Shown here: in pieces, positions 12,113-23,730 of the stretch
Layout: each line of letters starts with the position of its first letter
Numbering within the stretch: the stretch's first letter is position 1
Origin: Euphorbia lathyris
Taxonomy: Eukaryota; Streptophyta; Magnoliopsida; Malpighiales; Euphorbiaceae
DNA: 64,000 bases
Assembly: GCF_963576675.1 (NCBI RefSeq)
Contig: NC_088915.1
Coordinates: 5,337,001-5,401,000 of the forward strand
Direction: 5' to 3'
Notes under the pieces: generated by a model
What the model saw: only the letters and a program-made list of their open reading frames with translations
What the model was told of the DNA's origin: nothing
Database searches by the model: none
Program-made: the position numbers and the translations under genes

Positions 12113-12600
12113 ATTGACAAAGATATGGGATCATTGAATGGGGGTTTCGATCATGATCTTGCGAATCACTGTTTTGAGCATGATCTTGTGACTGATGCTC
12201 GAGAGTCGACCATTGACAATGACATGGGGTCTTTGAACAGGGATTTCGAGCATGATTTTATGAATTAGTGCTCGAGAGTCGTGCTTTGCTTCGTTATGCC
12301 ACTGTTGACAATGACATGGGGTCATTCAATGAGGATTTTGAGCATGATTTTATGAATTAATGCTCGAGAGTCGAGCTTTGCTTCGCTGCTCCACCATTGA
12401 CAATGACATGGGGTATTTGAACGGGGATTTTGAGCATGATTTTATGAATTAGTGCTCTATGCTCGAAAGTCGAGCGTTGCTCTGCTACTCCATTGTTGAC
12501 AATGACATGGGGTCATTGAACGGGTATTTCGAGCATGATGAGAAACGAGCTTTAATTGATTGTGATTCAATTGACAACTTTGTGACCACTGAAATGAATT
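12113..12600 (+). repeat. Tandem repeats (~91-102-bp unit, about 5 copies) in the 3' region of the old element
   Basis: The word GACAATGACATGGGGT recurs at ~12215, 12306, 12398 and 12498, with a variant at ~12113, giving spacings of about 102, 91, 92 and 100. Each unit also holds GAGCATGATTTTATGAATTA and GCTCGAGAGTCGAG words. They sit between integrase and the antisense genes, as does the unrelated 120-bp array of the younger element. Confidence 0.8.
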
Positions 12601-12659
12601 GCGGAGGTAATTGTGGTAATTCTTTTATTCAGATGTGGTTGTTACATTGACTACATGGA

Positions 12660-12901
12660 TTATTGATAATGTTTCCACAAAGTTTGGATATTCCAACTGT
12701 TGTCGAATGGCGTGCCGTCTAGGGAGGCTATCTTGTATGCCCCATTGTGAAGAATTGTGTGAATTTTGTAAGGGCCTTCACATGCTTGGTCGTGTTTGCC
12801 TTTAGCGAGAGGGGATTGTGAAGCGACGGCGTCTCGGAGCGCTAGGTCTCCCACTTGGAAATTACGAGGGCGCATCCGTCTGTCGTGATACTGTACGAAG
12901 G
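12660..12901 (-). pseudogene. Integrase C-terminal end of the old Tat element
   Basis: The minus strand encodes QYHDRRMRPRNFQVGDLALR, then GPYKIHTILHNGAYKIASLDG and NSWNIQTLWKHYQ with a stop at 12660. This is the same SH3-like tail that ends the younger integrase at 55286. It is separated from the rest of integrase by the solo LTR at 12902-14349. Confidence 0.85.
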
Positions 12902-14349
12902 TGATAGGTCCGTATTTATACATATTTTTATATCTTAATTCCTTAGGGTTTAGTTTTAAGTTTTATTGTTTAGGTGCAAGTTTACCTCGTTTTCTGTTTT
13001 GTAGGTATTTTTTTAGACTCATTTAAAATTGATGGTTAAAATGGTGATTTTATGGAGCTTAAAGAGAATTTGAAGAAACTTGTCAAGTCATGTGCTGAAA
13101 AGGAGTTTCAAATGATGATCTGTCCTAACCTATACCTGTGGATCAATAAGTATTTAATGGAGAATTGATGACTTATGTTATGAGATTCTTAACATATATA
13201 ATATTTATGAGATTTTAACTCTATTAGGATTTTCTTAAATAGTCCTAATTAGAGTTTAATCCTAAAGATGAGTTTCTTTTAAAGTTTAATTCTAGAAGGA
13301 AGTTTCTTTTAGAGTTTAATTCTAAAGGAGAGTTTCTCTTAATATTTTTATGAGGAATTAATAAAAGTCAGTTTTCTCTCTCCTGAAAGCCAAGAGGCAC
13401 AATTGTGAAAGCTATAAAAAGAGACAGTCAGAACCACATTTGGGGAGGAGGACACACATATAGAGACAGACACACACAGAGAGAACAAGAAAAATATCAA
13501 AGGCTTTTCATGTATCATCATTCTTCCATGGCTTCTTCTTCCTCCAATATGAACTAATTTCCAATTTCTAGCTAGAGGTTTTTAGGTCTTGAACAATCAA
13601 TTGGGAGATCATTCTGTACTTAATCTTTTTCATCTATTTCAAGTAATCAATTTCTATTCTGTTCTTGTTCGTATTGCATGATTTAATTGAATCCTTGATT
13701 TGATTATTTACTTGTAATCGTTTCGCTAATTAGATGTTTAAATACGTAATCGTTTAATTCATCCAATGCAAGTAGCAAATAACATAGTTAATTGTGGACA
13801 AACTTTTAACCTATGTTGTGAATGTAATTGATATGCTTTAAATAATCATGCTTTAGTGATTATTGAGTAGAATTGGTATCTCTTTCATACTTTAATGTTT
13901 TCAATCAAATTAAATTTCGAAGCTTGTTTGGAACTGTTTAATTGATTAGGGAAAATTAATGAGCTTTTCTTAATTGTCCAATCGGTAAGAAGAGATAGGT
14001 TGTTAATGCTTTTTAATAACCATAGCTAATTTATTTGAAGGGTTGAAATTTATATTTTCTATGATCGATGATCAATTGTTCAATTCAAGACTCAAATCTA
14101 ACCTCTAGCTGGAATCTTTCTCATATATATTTCTCAACTATTTAATTTTTCTCCTATTTTATTATTATTTGTTATTTTCTATTTATTTCATTCTACAAAC
14201 AAAAAAAAACCCCCCTTTTACTTTTAATTGTTAATTCTGAAAAGTTATAATTCTACCAGTCTCTGAGGATTCGACCCTACCCCATATTTACTACAGTTTT
14301 TGGATTCCAAGAGCAGGTATTTTATTTTTGGTGAATTCGACACTCATCA
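12902..14349 (+). mobile_element. Solo LTR (Ty3/gypsy type) inserted in the old integrase
   Basis: Begins TGATAGGTCC and ends GACACTCATCA (TG...CA) and is flanked by perfect 5-bp repeats GAAGG at 12897-12901 and 14350-14354. It carries a TATA box (13413) and a CTGAGGATTCGACCC motif near its end, typical of large plant gypsy LTRs (Athila/Tat-like). No internal coding region remains, so it is best explained by recombination between the two LTRs of a former insertion. Confidence 0.88.
13413..13420 (+). promoter_or_regulatory. TATA box inside the solo LTR
   Basis: TATAAAAA at 13413 followed by a GC-richer stretch; shows that the LTR reads on the plus strand. Activity unknown. Confidence 0.5.
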
Positions 14350-14354
14350 GAAGG

Positions 14355-15976
14355 CTTGCTTTGTGAGTAGTAATGTGTAGTAGCACATTCAGACGCTCTT
14401 CTTTGAGCCTGTCTTCGGCATCAAAGAGAGCCTCGTTATTGCTCATTTCGGTGAAACTTTCGCACCGTGGAGACTGTAGTATCACCTTCGCGGGAGCCAT
14501 GGCTTCTGCCCCGTAGGTGAGGAAAAAGGGTGTTTTTCCCATCCCCGAATGGGGTGTGGTTCGGTATGACCATAACACGGATGGGATATGATCGGGCCAA
14601 TCTTGGACCTTGTCGTAGAGTCGGGACTTGATCCTCCGAAGGATTGTTCGATTCGTAACCTCGGTGAGGCCGTTACTCTACGGGTGAGCTACTGATGTGA
14701 AACAACCTTTAATGTTCCAGGCCGAACAAAAATTATAGAACTCCTTACAGTCGAACTGCCTCCCATTGTCGGTTATGAAAGAGTGGGGGACCCGGAACTG
14801 ATAGATGATTGCATTTTTCATGAAAGAAATGACATTTTCCGTGGTGATCTTCTCAATTGCTTTAGCATCGACCCACTTAGTGAAATGATCGACCGCCACT
14901 ACCACGAAACGCTTCTGCGTTGGGGCAATAGGAAAGGGTCCGAGCAAGTCGATGCTCCATACGGTGAAGGGCCAGGGTATAATGATACCCTTGAAAGGTG
15001 CTCCGGGGGCGTGGTAAGTGTTGGCGTGGGCTTGGCAGGCTTGGCAGCTGTGCACGAGTTTGACAGCGTTGGAGTCCATCGTTTGGCAGTATAACCCTTG
15101 CAGTCGGGCCTTTTTGGCAATGGATCGAGCCCCCTAGTGGGAACCATAGACACCCTGGTGTATCTCCTTCAGACAGTGGTCCCCCTCTTCTTCCGAAATG
15201 CATTTTAGCCAAGGCTGGCAAGAAGCCTTCCGATAGAGCACCTCGTTGATCAAGGCATACCTCCAGGACCTTCGCACGATGAGAGAGGCTTGCATCTTAT
15301 CTTTGGGGAGTGTTCCCTCTTGAAGGAATTTGATAATATTGCTCCTCCAACCGGTGGTCCCGACGCCTGTTTGGTCGATATGAAGAGAACACTCGAGCTG
15401 AATTGCGGGAGTAGAGGCTACCTCGATCAGTGTGTTTGCATCACTGGATCGTTCTCCTGCCACTAGGGCGGTAATGCCGTCTGCTTCCTCGTTCTCTTCT
15501 CGGGGGATTAGGATCAGTGTGAAAGCGATTTTTTTATCTGTGAGGTCTCGGATGAGGCTCTTGCCAACGTCAGGTACAAGATCATGACACGATCTTTGGC
15601 TTTGTAAGGGCCATTCACGTCACATACCACTAGTTTAGAGTCCGAGTAGATGGTGAGTTGTCATGTTACTAAGGTCTTTGCCAGCTTCAGTGCGACTATT
15701 AGTGCCTCATATTCGGCCTGGTTGTTGGTGGATGGGAAATCGAGCCGAATAGCATATCGGAGGTGAAGATTGTTCGGTACTCGGATTGCGACACCGGCAC
15801 TGGCTCGGCCAGGTCCGTATGAGCCATCGACGCTCATGCTCCATTGGTCGGCTAAGGATGCATTGTCAGTGCGTGTCGCGTCCTTGGTCGTGCTTCCACT
15901 GAAATCTAAGAGAAAATCAGAGAGCACATGTGCCTTTATGGTAGTTCGTGGCTCGAAGCGAATGTCGAACTGTGAG
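14355..15976 (-). pseudogene. RNase H and integrase region of the old Tat element
   Basis: Minus-strand frames encode the second, archaeal-type RNase H (MSVDGSYGPGRASAGVAIR, then TNNQAEYEALIVALKLAK), the integrase zinc-binding end (SCQACQAHANTYH) and the catalytic core (WSIDLLGPFP, FITDNGRQFDCKEF, then LWSYRTTPHSGMGKTPFFLT). Catalytic Asp residues are visible. Stops and frameshifts split it into at least four pieces, including a stop where the catalytic Glu region begins (~14679). The deletion junction at ~15976 joins the end of RT to RNase H. Confidence 0.85.
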
Positions 15977-17319
15977 CTGAGGAACTTCCCTGACCGGATG
16001 CCGAAAAAGCATTTTTCTGGGTTTAACTTCAAGTTGAACTTCTAAAAGATGGTAAATACTTCCTCTAAGTCTTGCGGGTGTTCCCGTTCATCTGTGCTGA
16101 GAACAATCATGTCATCCATGTAGACTTGCACTGTTTTTCCTATGAGGTGGGAGAACATTTTATCAACGAGCCGCTGGTATGTCACTCCCGCGTTTTTGAG
16201 GCTGAAAGGCATGCCATTACAGCAGTAAGTATCCTCGTGGATAATGAAAGCTGTTTTTTCAGTGTCGGCAGGGTCCATCGGTATTTGCTGAAAACCTGCG
16301 ATGGTGTCAAATTGTGATAGGATCTTGCGACCAGCTGTTTGGCCGACCAACTGATCGATATTAGGCAAAGGGTAATAATCTTTGGGACACGCTTTTATTA
16401 ACATCGGTAAAGTCAGCGTACATTCGGTACTTCTGTTGGCTTTCTTTACAAGAACGACATTAGAAAGCCAGTCTGGATAGTGTACTTCGCAGATAAATTT
16501 TACAGCTAACAATTTTTATATCTCGGCCTTGACAGCCATTTGCTTATCTACCGCCTGCATCCTCTTCTTCTGCTTGACCGATGCGAAGGTGGGGTCAATG
16601 TTAAGCTTGTGCGTGGCCTGGTCGGGAGACACACCAGTGATATCCTCGGTGCGCCAAGCGAACACGTCTGCATTCCGGGTGAGCACCATACTTACTGCCT
16701 CAGTGAGGTCGGTTGTCATCTGTGTTCCGAGCTTCACATTTTGCTTATGGCCGTGGGAGCAGTCGCCAACCTGCTCGATGGGCGTGGGGTTGTAGCCCCT
16801 CATGTCCATCAGGTCATCCTCTAGATACATTGTTGCTCGGGGTTGCATGTCCTGCCACTAGATCTTTCGGGCCAACATTCTGTCGCTGGGTATTGTGATG
16901 AGGCTGCCTTGGCAAGGTAGGGTGAGGCAGAGGTCACAGATGTTGATGGTGGCCTTTACAGTCGCTAGGAAGGGTCGTCTGATGATGGCGTTGTAGGCCA
17001 AAGGAATGTCAACCACCACCCAATCGGCTATGCACTCCTGCTCTTTACTACCCTGGCCTAGGGTCACCGGGAGTGAAATGATCCCTCTTACTGGTACTTC
17101 GATGTCGGATAGTCCGACCAATGGGAAGGTGCCCGCCCGTAGGGCATCGCCAACGTTCTTCATGGCGCTCAGAGCCGCCCAGATGAGCAGGTTTACCGAG
17201 CTCCCTGTATCTACCAACACTCTATACACGCTGAAATTCGCAATGTTGAGCGTGATTATGAGGGCCTCTAAATTGGCGGTTCGGAGGGGAGGCTGAAGCA
17301 TTAGGGTTTCTCCCGTCAT
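15977..17319 (-). pseudogene. Protease and reverse transcriptase region of the old Tat element
   Basis: Encodes the aspartic protease (VLVDTGSSVNLLIWAAL at ~17225) and then RT: ITGVSPDQATHKLNIDP, LPNIDQLVGQTAGRKILSQF, MPFSLKNAGVTYQRLVDKMF and the active-site VYMDDMIVLS at ~16120. The RT motif A Asp (FDTIAG) is present. Frames break at ~16858, ~16516 and ~16042. At ~15976 SGKFL is joined straight to SQFDIRFEP; the younger copy has about 195 extra residues there, so the RT thumb, connection and first RNase H are deleted in frame. Confidence 0.85.
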
Positions 17320-17499
17320 CTTTCTTTTGCGAGATGCTCCTGAGGTTTCGCCGTGTGTGGGGTCCCTTCGCTGATGATATGGATTTCACCCTGAAATTTT
17401 GGTCTTTTGGCATCGTCTTACCTGGTGGAATCTCTCTGCCTCAGGCTGGGCTCTCACTGTCTAGAGAAGCTCGGGGGTGCCCCTTGTTCAGTTATCCTG

Positions 17500-18899
17500 T
17501 CGATCTCCTTTTGTAGCTGGTGACACTTCTCTGTTGAGTGATCGGAGGACTTGTGATATTTGTAATACTCTTTTTCGACGCGGGATTTTCCTTTATCAAC
17601 AGGTGAGAGTTGGTGTCCATATTTCCTCGGGTCGAGCTGTGTGGCGTAGTGGACCTCCTTTCCCTATGTCCTGTCACCTCTCATGTCCTGTGCGACTGCA
17701 CCCCTCGCGGGTGGTGGAGTACGGGGGCATCATCCCTGCATCCTCGCACCACATCGCGGGCTTCCGATAAGGCCTTGCTCTTTTCCTCCTTCCTGGCATC
17801 TCCACTGGCTTTGTCTTTCTCTGATTCTTCATATCCTGGTGGGCAGTCGTAGTCGTCGTATTACATGAAAGTCTGAGCCATGGTCATTAGTTCCTCGAAA
17901 GATCAAGGCATCTTTCGGAAGCACTTTTGCTTGAGGGGTTCGCATGAGGTCCCTTTAGCTAGGGCATCGTGCGCGACCTCCAGGTTGAGGCCCTTGACCT
18001 GGGAAGCCATGTGATGAAATCTGGAGAGAAAGTTGCGTAGCGGTTCCATCGATCGCTGCTTGAGACCGTTAAGGTCGGAGTTGATTTTTCTTACTTTTAC
18101 GGCCGCGGTGAATCTCGAGAGGAAAAGATCCTTCAGGAGATCGAAGGAGTTGATAGACTCGGGTGCCAGGCCCCGGTACCATTCTTGTGCGCTCCCCGAG
18201 AGGGTTGTGGGAAAAACTTTGCACATAATATCCTCATCCTTGGAGTAGAGGTTTATGGTGCTCATAAAAGAAGCCACGTGGTCATTGGGATCCTCGGTTC
18301 CGGTATATTACGATAGGCGAGGCGCCTTCTAGTCTCGCGAAAACCTGGTCTCAATAATTCTTTGCTCCAGTAGAGTTTTGCTGGATGTGATACTGCCCCC
18401 CATAACTCCTCCGAGGGCCCGCTTATCAAGGAAACGTTGAATCTTCAGCTCCAGCAGATCCTCGCTACTCGCGGCCGCCGGGGGCTCGAAGCTTACTGCT
18501 TTTCTTGCTGGTGAAATTCTGGAAATCCTTGGCAGGCCTTCCGTAAAGGTAATTAGGCCGGTGGGTTCTCTAGTGGCCATGCCCGCTCGTCGGGGTTCCG
18601 CGACGTCTGAGGTACTGCCAGATTTTAGGGTTCTCGTCTTGCAGGCTTCTCTGCTGCTCGATGATCTTCATCTGGACCGCCGTGTGAACAACTTGAGTAG
18701 TTTGGAAACCGCGTATCGCGCTGAGAAGCTACGAGGTGTTGTATGCTTCTTCTTCTGCTGGGTCGACTTCCTCCAACAGGGGAGCTAGGTTCCTGGGAGA
18801 GATGGAGAGCGCTGGCGCAGGTCGGGGTTCATTTGTCATGGAGCTCGCTGCTCCGGTCGTAGGCTCCTTCGCCGGGGTAGACTCAGTTGGTGTTTGCAT
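17500..18899 (-). pseudogene. gag region of the old Tat element
   Basis: Starts with ATG at 18899. Recognisable gag core: ELKIQRFLDKRALGGVMGGS (~18450), HVASFMSTINLYSKDEDIM-like (18270), AQEWYRGLAPESINSFDLLK and LRNFLSRFHHMASQVKGLNL, close to the younger gag. The zinc knuckle near 17560 reads YYKYHKSSDHSTEKC, so its first Cys is lost. Several stops and frameshifts (about 18580, 18329 and 17900). Confidence 0.8.
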
Positions 18900-18947
18900 T
18901 CTTCCGATGTGCTGAGGTCACTTGTAGTCCATGATCACTGCACCAAA

Positions 18948-19260
18948 TAATTAGGCGTAAGACTATACAGTGATCGAGGTCGGCTCGTATGGCTTTCCGA
19001 TGGTCCTTTGTGAGCTTGGGTCTTTGAGTTGCGTCCCTGTGGGGGGATCGGTCCCTGGAAACACTCCGACGATTAAGACAGTTAGTAGTTCTAGGCAAGG
19101 TGCACAAAGAATACAGTCGAGGTGTTAGGGTTCAAGAACGTACCATTGAGGAGGGTCTGGATGTGTCTTTATAGGCCTGTGCTTATGGGCCTTTCGGGTT
19201 AGCCATTAGACCCTTCGAGGTTAGACTGGGCCTAACGGGCCAGATTCATATACCTAATCA
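18948..19260 (-). repeat. 5' LTR of the old Tat element
   Basis: Plus-strand ends TAATTAGG...CCTAATCA, i.e. TGATTAGG... in element sense. Like the younger LTR it contains a GTCCCTG...ACTCCGACGA block and a run of GGGCC words. In element sense it is followed by TTTGGTGCAGTGATCATGG, comparable with the presumed primer-binding region of the younger element. A TATA-like TATAAAGA (minus strand) lies at 19166-19173. The partner LTR is missing. Confidence 0.75.
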
Positions 19261-20181
19261 AATAATAATATCAGTTTTTCTAGATAAGTTGTGAAAACTA
19301 CTTTCGCAAAAAAGTTACAAATTGGTCGTGTTTGGTGAAGAGCTTTTTGGTGTAAAATTAGAAGTTTAAGCCATTTTACAAGTTTTGACTAATCAAACCT
19401 CTGATAATGATATTTAGTGAAAAGAGGTTTGAAAGATGTTATTGGATTCAAAAAAACTAGTTTTGAAAAAACTAGTTTTAGGAGCTTTTTCAATTAACTT
19501 ATTAGTCCATCTCTTTTGAATGTCATTTTTACTTTTAATTACTACCCTTTAATTCCAAATAGAGGTTTTACCATGTCTTTATTTATCTTTTTACACGAAC
19601 AACTATTAGTAATCAACTAAGGTTTACCAAACAAGTTTATAGAATCAGCTAATAAAAAAGATAATAAGCTAACAGCTAATGTAATCATCTAACAACTATT
19701 TGCCACACAAGATCATTATAGCTTTTCTAAAAAGCAGTTTTCCGAGTTTTTATGGAAAGCAATTTTACACTTACCAAGCAGTTTTCCGAGTTTTTATGGA
19801 AAGCAATTTTACACTTACCAAACGTTGCTTTTAGCTGGTAAAAATTAAATAAACTGTACAACCAAATAATTTGGGTTGAAAGGTTAAGAGTTGTAGATCT
19901 CTTATCTCAACTCTGAGATTCAATATACACAAGAAAATGTTTAACCGAAAAAATATACACAAGAAAATATAATTTGAAGAAGATATATCAAGAGATTTAA
20001 CTGCACAGTAAAATATCTACATTAAAATAAATTTATAAATTTTGAACCGAAAAATTTGAGTAATAATACATTAATATACTGTAAAAAATACTGGGTTAAT
20101 TTTATATATATATATAATAATGAGAATGTGATCTTCTGAGATCATTATAGTAAATAATGGTTTTGGAGTACATTTTTCCAT
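19261..20181. other. No gene; AT-rich MITE-like sequence with a 43-44-bp tandem duplication
   Basis: Contains words typical of hAT-like plant MITEs (GTGTTTGGTGAAGAGC; GGTTTACCAAACAAG) but no clean ends. At ~19731-19818 the stretch from AAGCAGTTTTCCGAG to TTTACACTTACC occurs twice in tandem. Confidence 0.5.
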
Positions 20182-20708
20182 TAGAAATTTGTTATTTTTT
20201 AGGGGAAAGTTAAAATAAAACCTATTTGGTTTCACTAATTTTCAGATAAAGGACTGTGGTTTATTTTTTGTCAAAACAAGGACTGAGGTTTCGTACTTTT
20301 AATAATGCTATTAAAACTATCTTTAACGACCTGAAAATGAAAATTTTCAAAAATTAAAGTTGTTCAATGTCATATTTTCTGTGGAAGAATTAAAGTTGCT
20401 TAGAAAACTTTCTCTCTCTTTATCAAATATCATCTAAATAATCCCGAAATAAAAAAGTTGAAGAATTAAAGTTGCTTAGAATATTAGTAATTCTTAAAAT
20501 ATGTCATTTTTGAAGTTGTTAAGGGTGATTTTAATAATATGAATCGAAAAAGTCCTTATTTTGCTAAAGTTGAAAACCTCAGTCATCGTTTTGACAAAAA
20601 GTAAACCACAATCCTTTATCTGAAAATTAATAAAACCACATGAGTTTTTATTTGAACTTTACCCTTTTTTTTATAAACAAGAAAAAAAAAAGAAATTTGT
20701 TATTTTTA
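20182..20708. repeat. Inverted-repeat element with 17-bp flanking direct repeats
   Basis: Arms of about 90 bases are inverted copies (20202 on: AAAGTTAAAATAAAACC, CAGATAAAGGACTGTGG; 20540-20660: CCACAATCCTTTATCTG, ACTTTACCC). The 17-mer AGAAATTTGTTATTTTT flanks it at 20183-20199 and 20691-20707. After the right arm comes a T-run then an A-rich tail. A 17-bp duplication with A-rich tail is more like LINE-driven insertion than a cut-and-paste MITE. Confidence 0.6.
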
Positions 20709-20733
20709 GTAACCAAACATCATAATTATTATA

Positions 20734-21307
20734 TGTACAAAGTGCAAAAATATCCCTAACATTTACAGTCAGGAGCAATTTGATTTTTAACGTCTAAAAT
20801 AGTATAAGTTTACCCTTAATGTTGGCAGCCAAGAGTTTTTTTACCCCTAATATTGTCAATTTGAGAAATAATTTATCACAATGTCTTATCCATCGTAAAT
20901 ATTATCATCTATACTTCACATGTAAGTCATTTTATCACCCAGTAGTAACAGTTCATAAACATATGATTAAATATGAAAAAGTTAAAAAAATAAAATAAGA
21001 AATATACTGTCTTTTGTATGAGTTTGACAAAAATATTTCATCGAATTTTTAAATATTAATTCTCAATTTTATTATTAAATCACAAAAGATATGATTTTTT
21101 TAAACAAACTGATATATAATTGGTATAAAATAAAAAACAAAATATCTGTGTTTTATAATAATGTCTGAAATTGAATCAAATTTGAACATTAGAGTAAAAT
21201 TATTATTAGCTGCCAATATTAAAAATAAAATTACACCATTTTATACATACATCAGGGGTAAAATTGCTCCTTATTGTAAACGTATAAAGGTATTTTTGTA
21301 CCCTATC
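20734..21307. mobile_element. MULE-type MITE (same family as 40106-40712)
   Basis: Ends resemble those of the 40106 element (GTGCAAAAATATCCCTAAC at the left; GGTATTTTTGTACC at the right) and the interior shares ACTTCACATGTAAGTCATTT-like sequence. Flanked by the 13-mer CATAATTATTATA at 20721-20733 and 21308-21320, which contains the target duplication (9-11 bp is usual for Mutator-like elements). No transposase. Confidence 0.75.
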
Positions 21308-21754
21308 CATAATTATTATAATTTGTATCTATTTCATCACATGCCATTTTATTATATATATTTAAAAAAAAAGTAATTTTCTTGTTTAAAAAAAACTAAA
21401 AAAGTCATAATTAATTAAGGAAATAAAGAAAAGCATAGTGTTTAGTTGAGTTTGGTTACTTAGTTAACTAAAAAAAGAGCACTTTCCTTGGCATTTCTCA
21501 ACAACCAAGCACAACAAAAGGTTAAGTTAGTTCAGTTTATTTGAAAATATTAAAATAATTATTAAATTACTAATAACCAATTTGGTCCTTCTATCTTTTT
21601 TATATTTTACTCTAAACCAGAGATATAAAGTGTTTGATTATCATTGAAATTAGAGGCAGATGGAGGCTTGAGTACCTACTGACCGCTGAAAAACATAAAA
21701 AAAGATCCATAAAATTGTGTACGAGACTCGAATTCTTTTATGCAAATGTAATAA

Positions 21755-22200
21755 AAAAAATAGGGATAAGTTTCGCGGATTTGTGTTTTTTTTGCAAACG
21801 CAATTCTGTGGTTTGCAAAATTTGCAGTTGGGTTCATGTTGTTAGAATTTGAGCGACAACGATCTCAAAATGAAAATTTTCAAGAGTTAAATGATATTTA
21901 AACAATTTTAATTCTTCAACTTTTTAGGTTTGAGGTCTTTTAGATGTTTTTTATGAGAGGAAAAATTAATGTTTAGAGAGAGAAAATTCAAAAAATGATG
22001 ATTTTGAAAAATTAAAAATATAGTTACATGGTAAATATGATACTAAACAACTTTAATTCTTGAAAATTTTCATTTTGAGGTCGTTATCGGTCAAATTTGG
22101 TAAAGTAAAAAAAATGCAAATTTTTACAAACCACATGGTTGTGTTTGTAACAAAAAATACCACATGTACCAATCTATAAATATGTGTAACCACATGACAT
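21755..22200. repeat. Foldback MITE with GCAAACGCAATT / AACCACATGG arms
   Basis: The left arm holds GCAAACGCAATTCTGTGG and TTTGCAAAATTTGCAG; the right arm holds the inverse, TTTTTACAAACCACATGG and TTGTGTTTGTAACAAAAAA. Same family as 60989-61293, 63258-63573 and 32290-32930. Boundaries approximate. No coding region. Confidence 0.55.
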
Positions 22201-23089
22201 CTACTTGTACTTGACCCAATAATTTATTACTTCCTAAACTTTCTTAAATTTATGTATTGGTCTGAAACGGTTACAATGATTTATTAGTTCATTAAACTTG
22301 CTTACAATGAGAAATTTTTAAGCAAATTTAAGGGGTAACGAAACAAAAGAAAATTCGACGTTTCCATTTTCTTATCCCAAAATGTCTTTCATTCAAGTTT
22401 TGACACGTAATATAATTATCATATTTTAATCTGTTGTCCCAAATTTTCTAACCTCTCCGATGTCCCTTTCATAAAAAAAACCTCATTTTTTTTATTCAGG
22501 TTCACCTAGTACGTACACTATTTATTTTAATTAAGTGAGAATCATTTTCCGTGCGAGAGACATAAAAAAGGATGCCCGGATTTTCTTCCTAACGGGACTT
22601 CCTTAAAGTTCAGGAGCCAATTAGTTTTTCTATTGTGTTAAGAGTGAAATAAAGAGGTAAATTACACTTATGAGTATTAAACTATGCTCATTTTCACGAC
22701 ATGACTAGTAAATTTCAAAATATAACATAAAAGTCATCCAATTTTATATTTTCAAACATTATAACCATTAAACTTTAGCTAACGTCTCAAAATAGCCTTT
22801 AACGACCTCAAAATGAAAATGTTCAAGAATTAAAATTGTTTAGAACAATATTTACCATAAAACGACATTTTCTATTTTCCAAAATCATAATTTCTTAAGC
22901 TTTCTCTCTCTAGAAATTTATTTTCTCACTCCTAACTAAACAACACTTAAATAAGCTCAAAACGAAAAGTTTAAATAATTAAAATTTCTTAGAATATCAT
23001 CAATTGTTCGAATTTTTATATTGATATAGTCAATGGACATTTTGAATCGTTGATTGAACTATAATGTTCATAATGTTAGAAAGTATAAA

Positions 23090-23605
23090 TGTTTAATACA
23101 TCATTTATCTTTTGAATTTGTTCAAAAAGCTTGATTGTCCTTCTGAATTTTCAAAGTGTCCCGATAGTTCCCTCAACTTACATAAAATATTCAGTTAGCC
23201 CACTGAACTTGCGTAAAATGTAATCAATTGATCACTCGGTCGTAGAAAAGTAAGTTAAATGTAGAAGATGCATTGCACGAGTCTTAAAAAAAGTAAAACG
23301 ACCGAAATCAGGGTATACAGTTCTTAGATTAGAGAAGACAATTTGTAAAGTTGACGAAGCAATAACTTCTTTTTTAATCTATTTTTGAATTATGTAATAA
23401 CATTCTAAGATGCGTGGAATACATATTTCGTATTTGACTTACTTTTTTGCGACCAAGTGATCAATTGATTACAGTTTATGCAAGTTCAAGGGGCTAACTG
23501 AATATTTTATGCAAGTTGAGGGGCTATCAAACACTTTGATAGTTTAGGAAGCCAATCAAGTTTTTTTGGACAAGTTTAGAGGACAAATGATGAATTAAGC
23601 CAAAA
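23090..23605. mobile_element. MITE with long inverted repeats (older of a pair)
   Basis: Left arm: TTTAATACATCATTTATC, GTCCCGATAGTTCCC, TAATCAATTGATCACTCGG. Right arm: inverse words GTGATCAATTGATTACAG, GGACAAATGATGAATTAAG. About 130-base arms and no coding region. More diverged between arms than the copy at 23731. Confidence 0.7.
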
Positions 23606-23730
23606 ATTAAAGTTGTTTAGAATATCATTACTTCTTCGAAATTTGTATATTGATATAGTTAATGATCATTTTGAAGCGTTGATTGAAATATAATCGTTAT
23701 AATGTTAGAAAGTATAAAGTTAGACTTGAG

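Larger units (their letters stand above)
8187..19260 (-). mobile_element. Old Tat-lineage Ty3/gypsy retrotransposon, truncated and nested
   Basis: Read on the minus strand: a 5' LTR (19260-18948), then gag, protease, RT, RNase H, integrase, 3'-region tandem repeats and a plus-strand antisense gene module that ends abruptly near 8187. The order matches the complete element at 50135-60966. The 3' LTR, polypurine tract and promoter of the first antisense gene are missing. About 195 codons between RT and RNase H are deleted. A solo LTR (12902-14349) interrupts the integrase. Every coding region has stops or frameshifts. Protein similarity to the younger copy is clear but well below identity, so it is a different and older lineage. 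Confidence 0.88.

Noticed and set aside
16072..16898. Plus-strand ORFs of 61-94 aa
   Set aside because: Antisense shadows of the old Tat pol; the minus strand encodes clear RT motifs at the same place.
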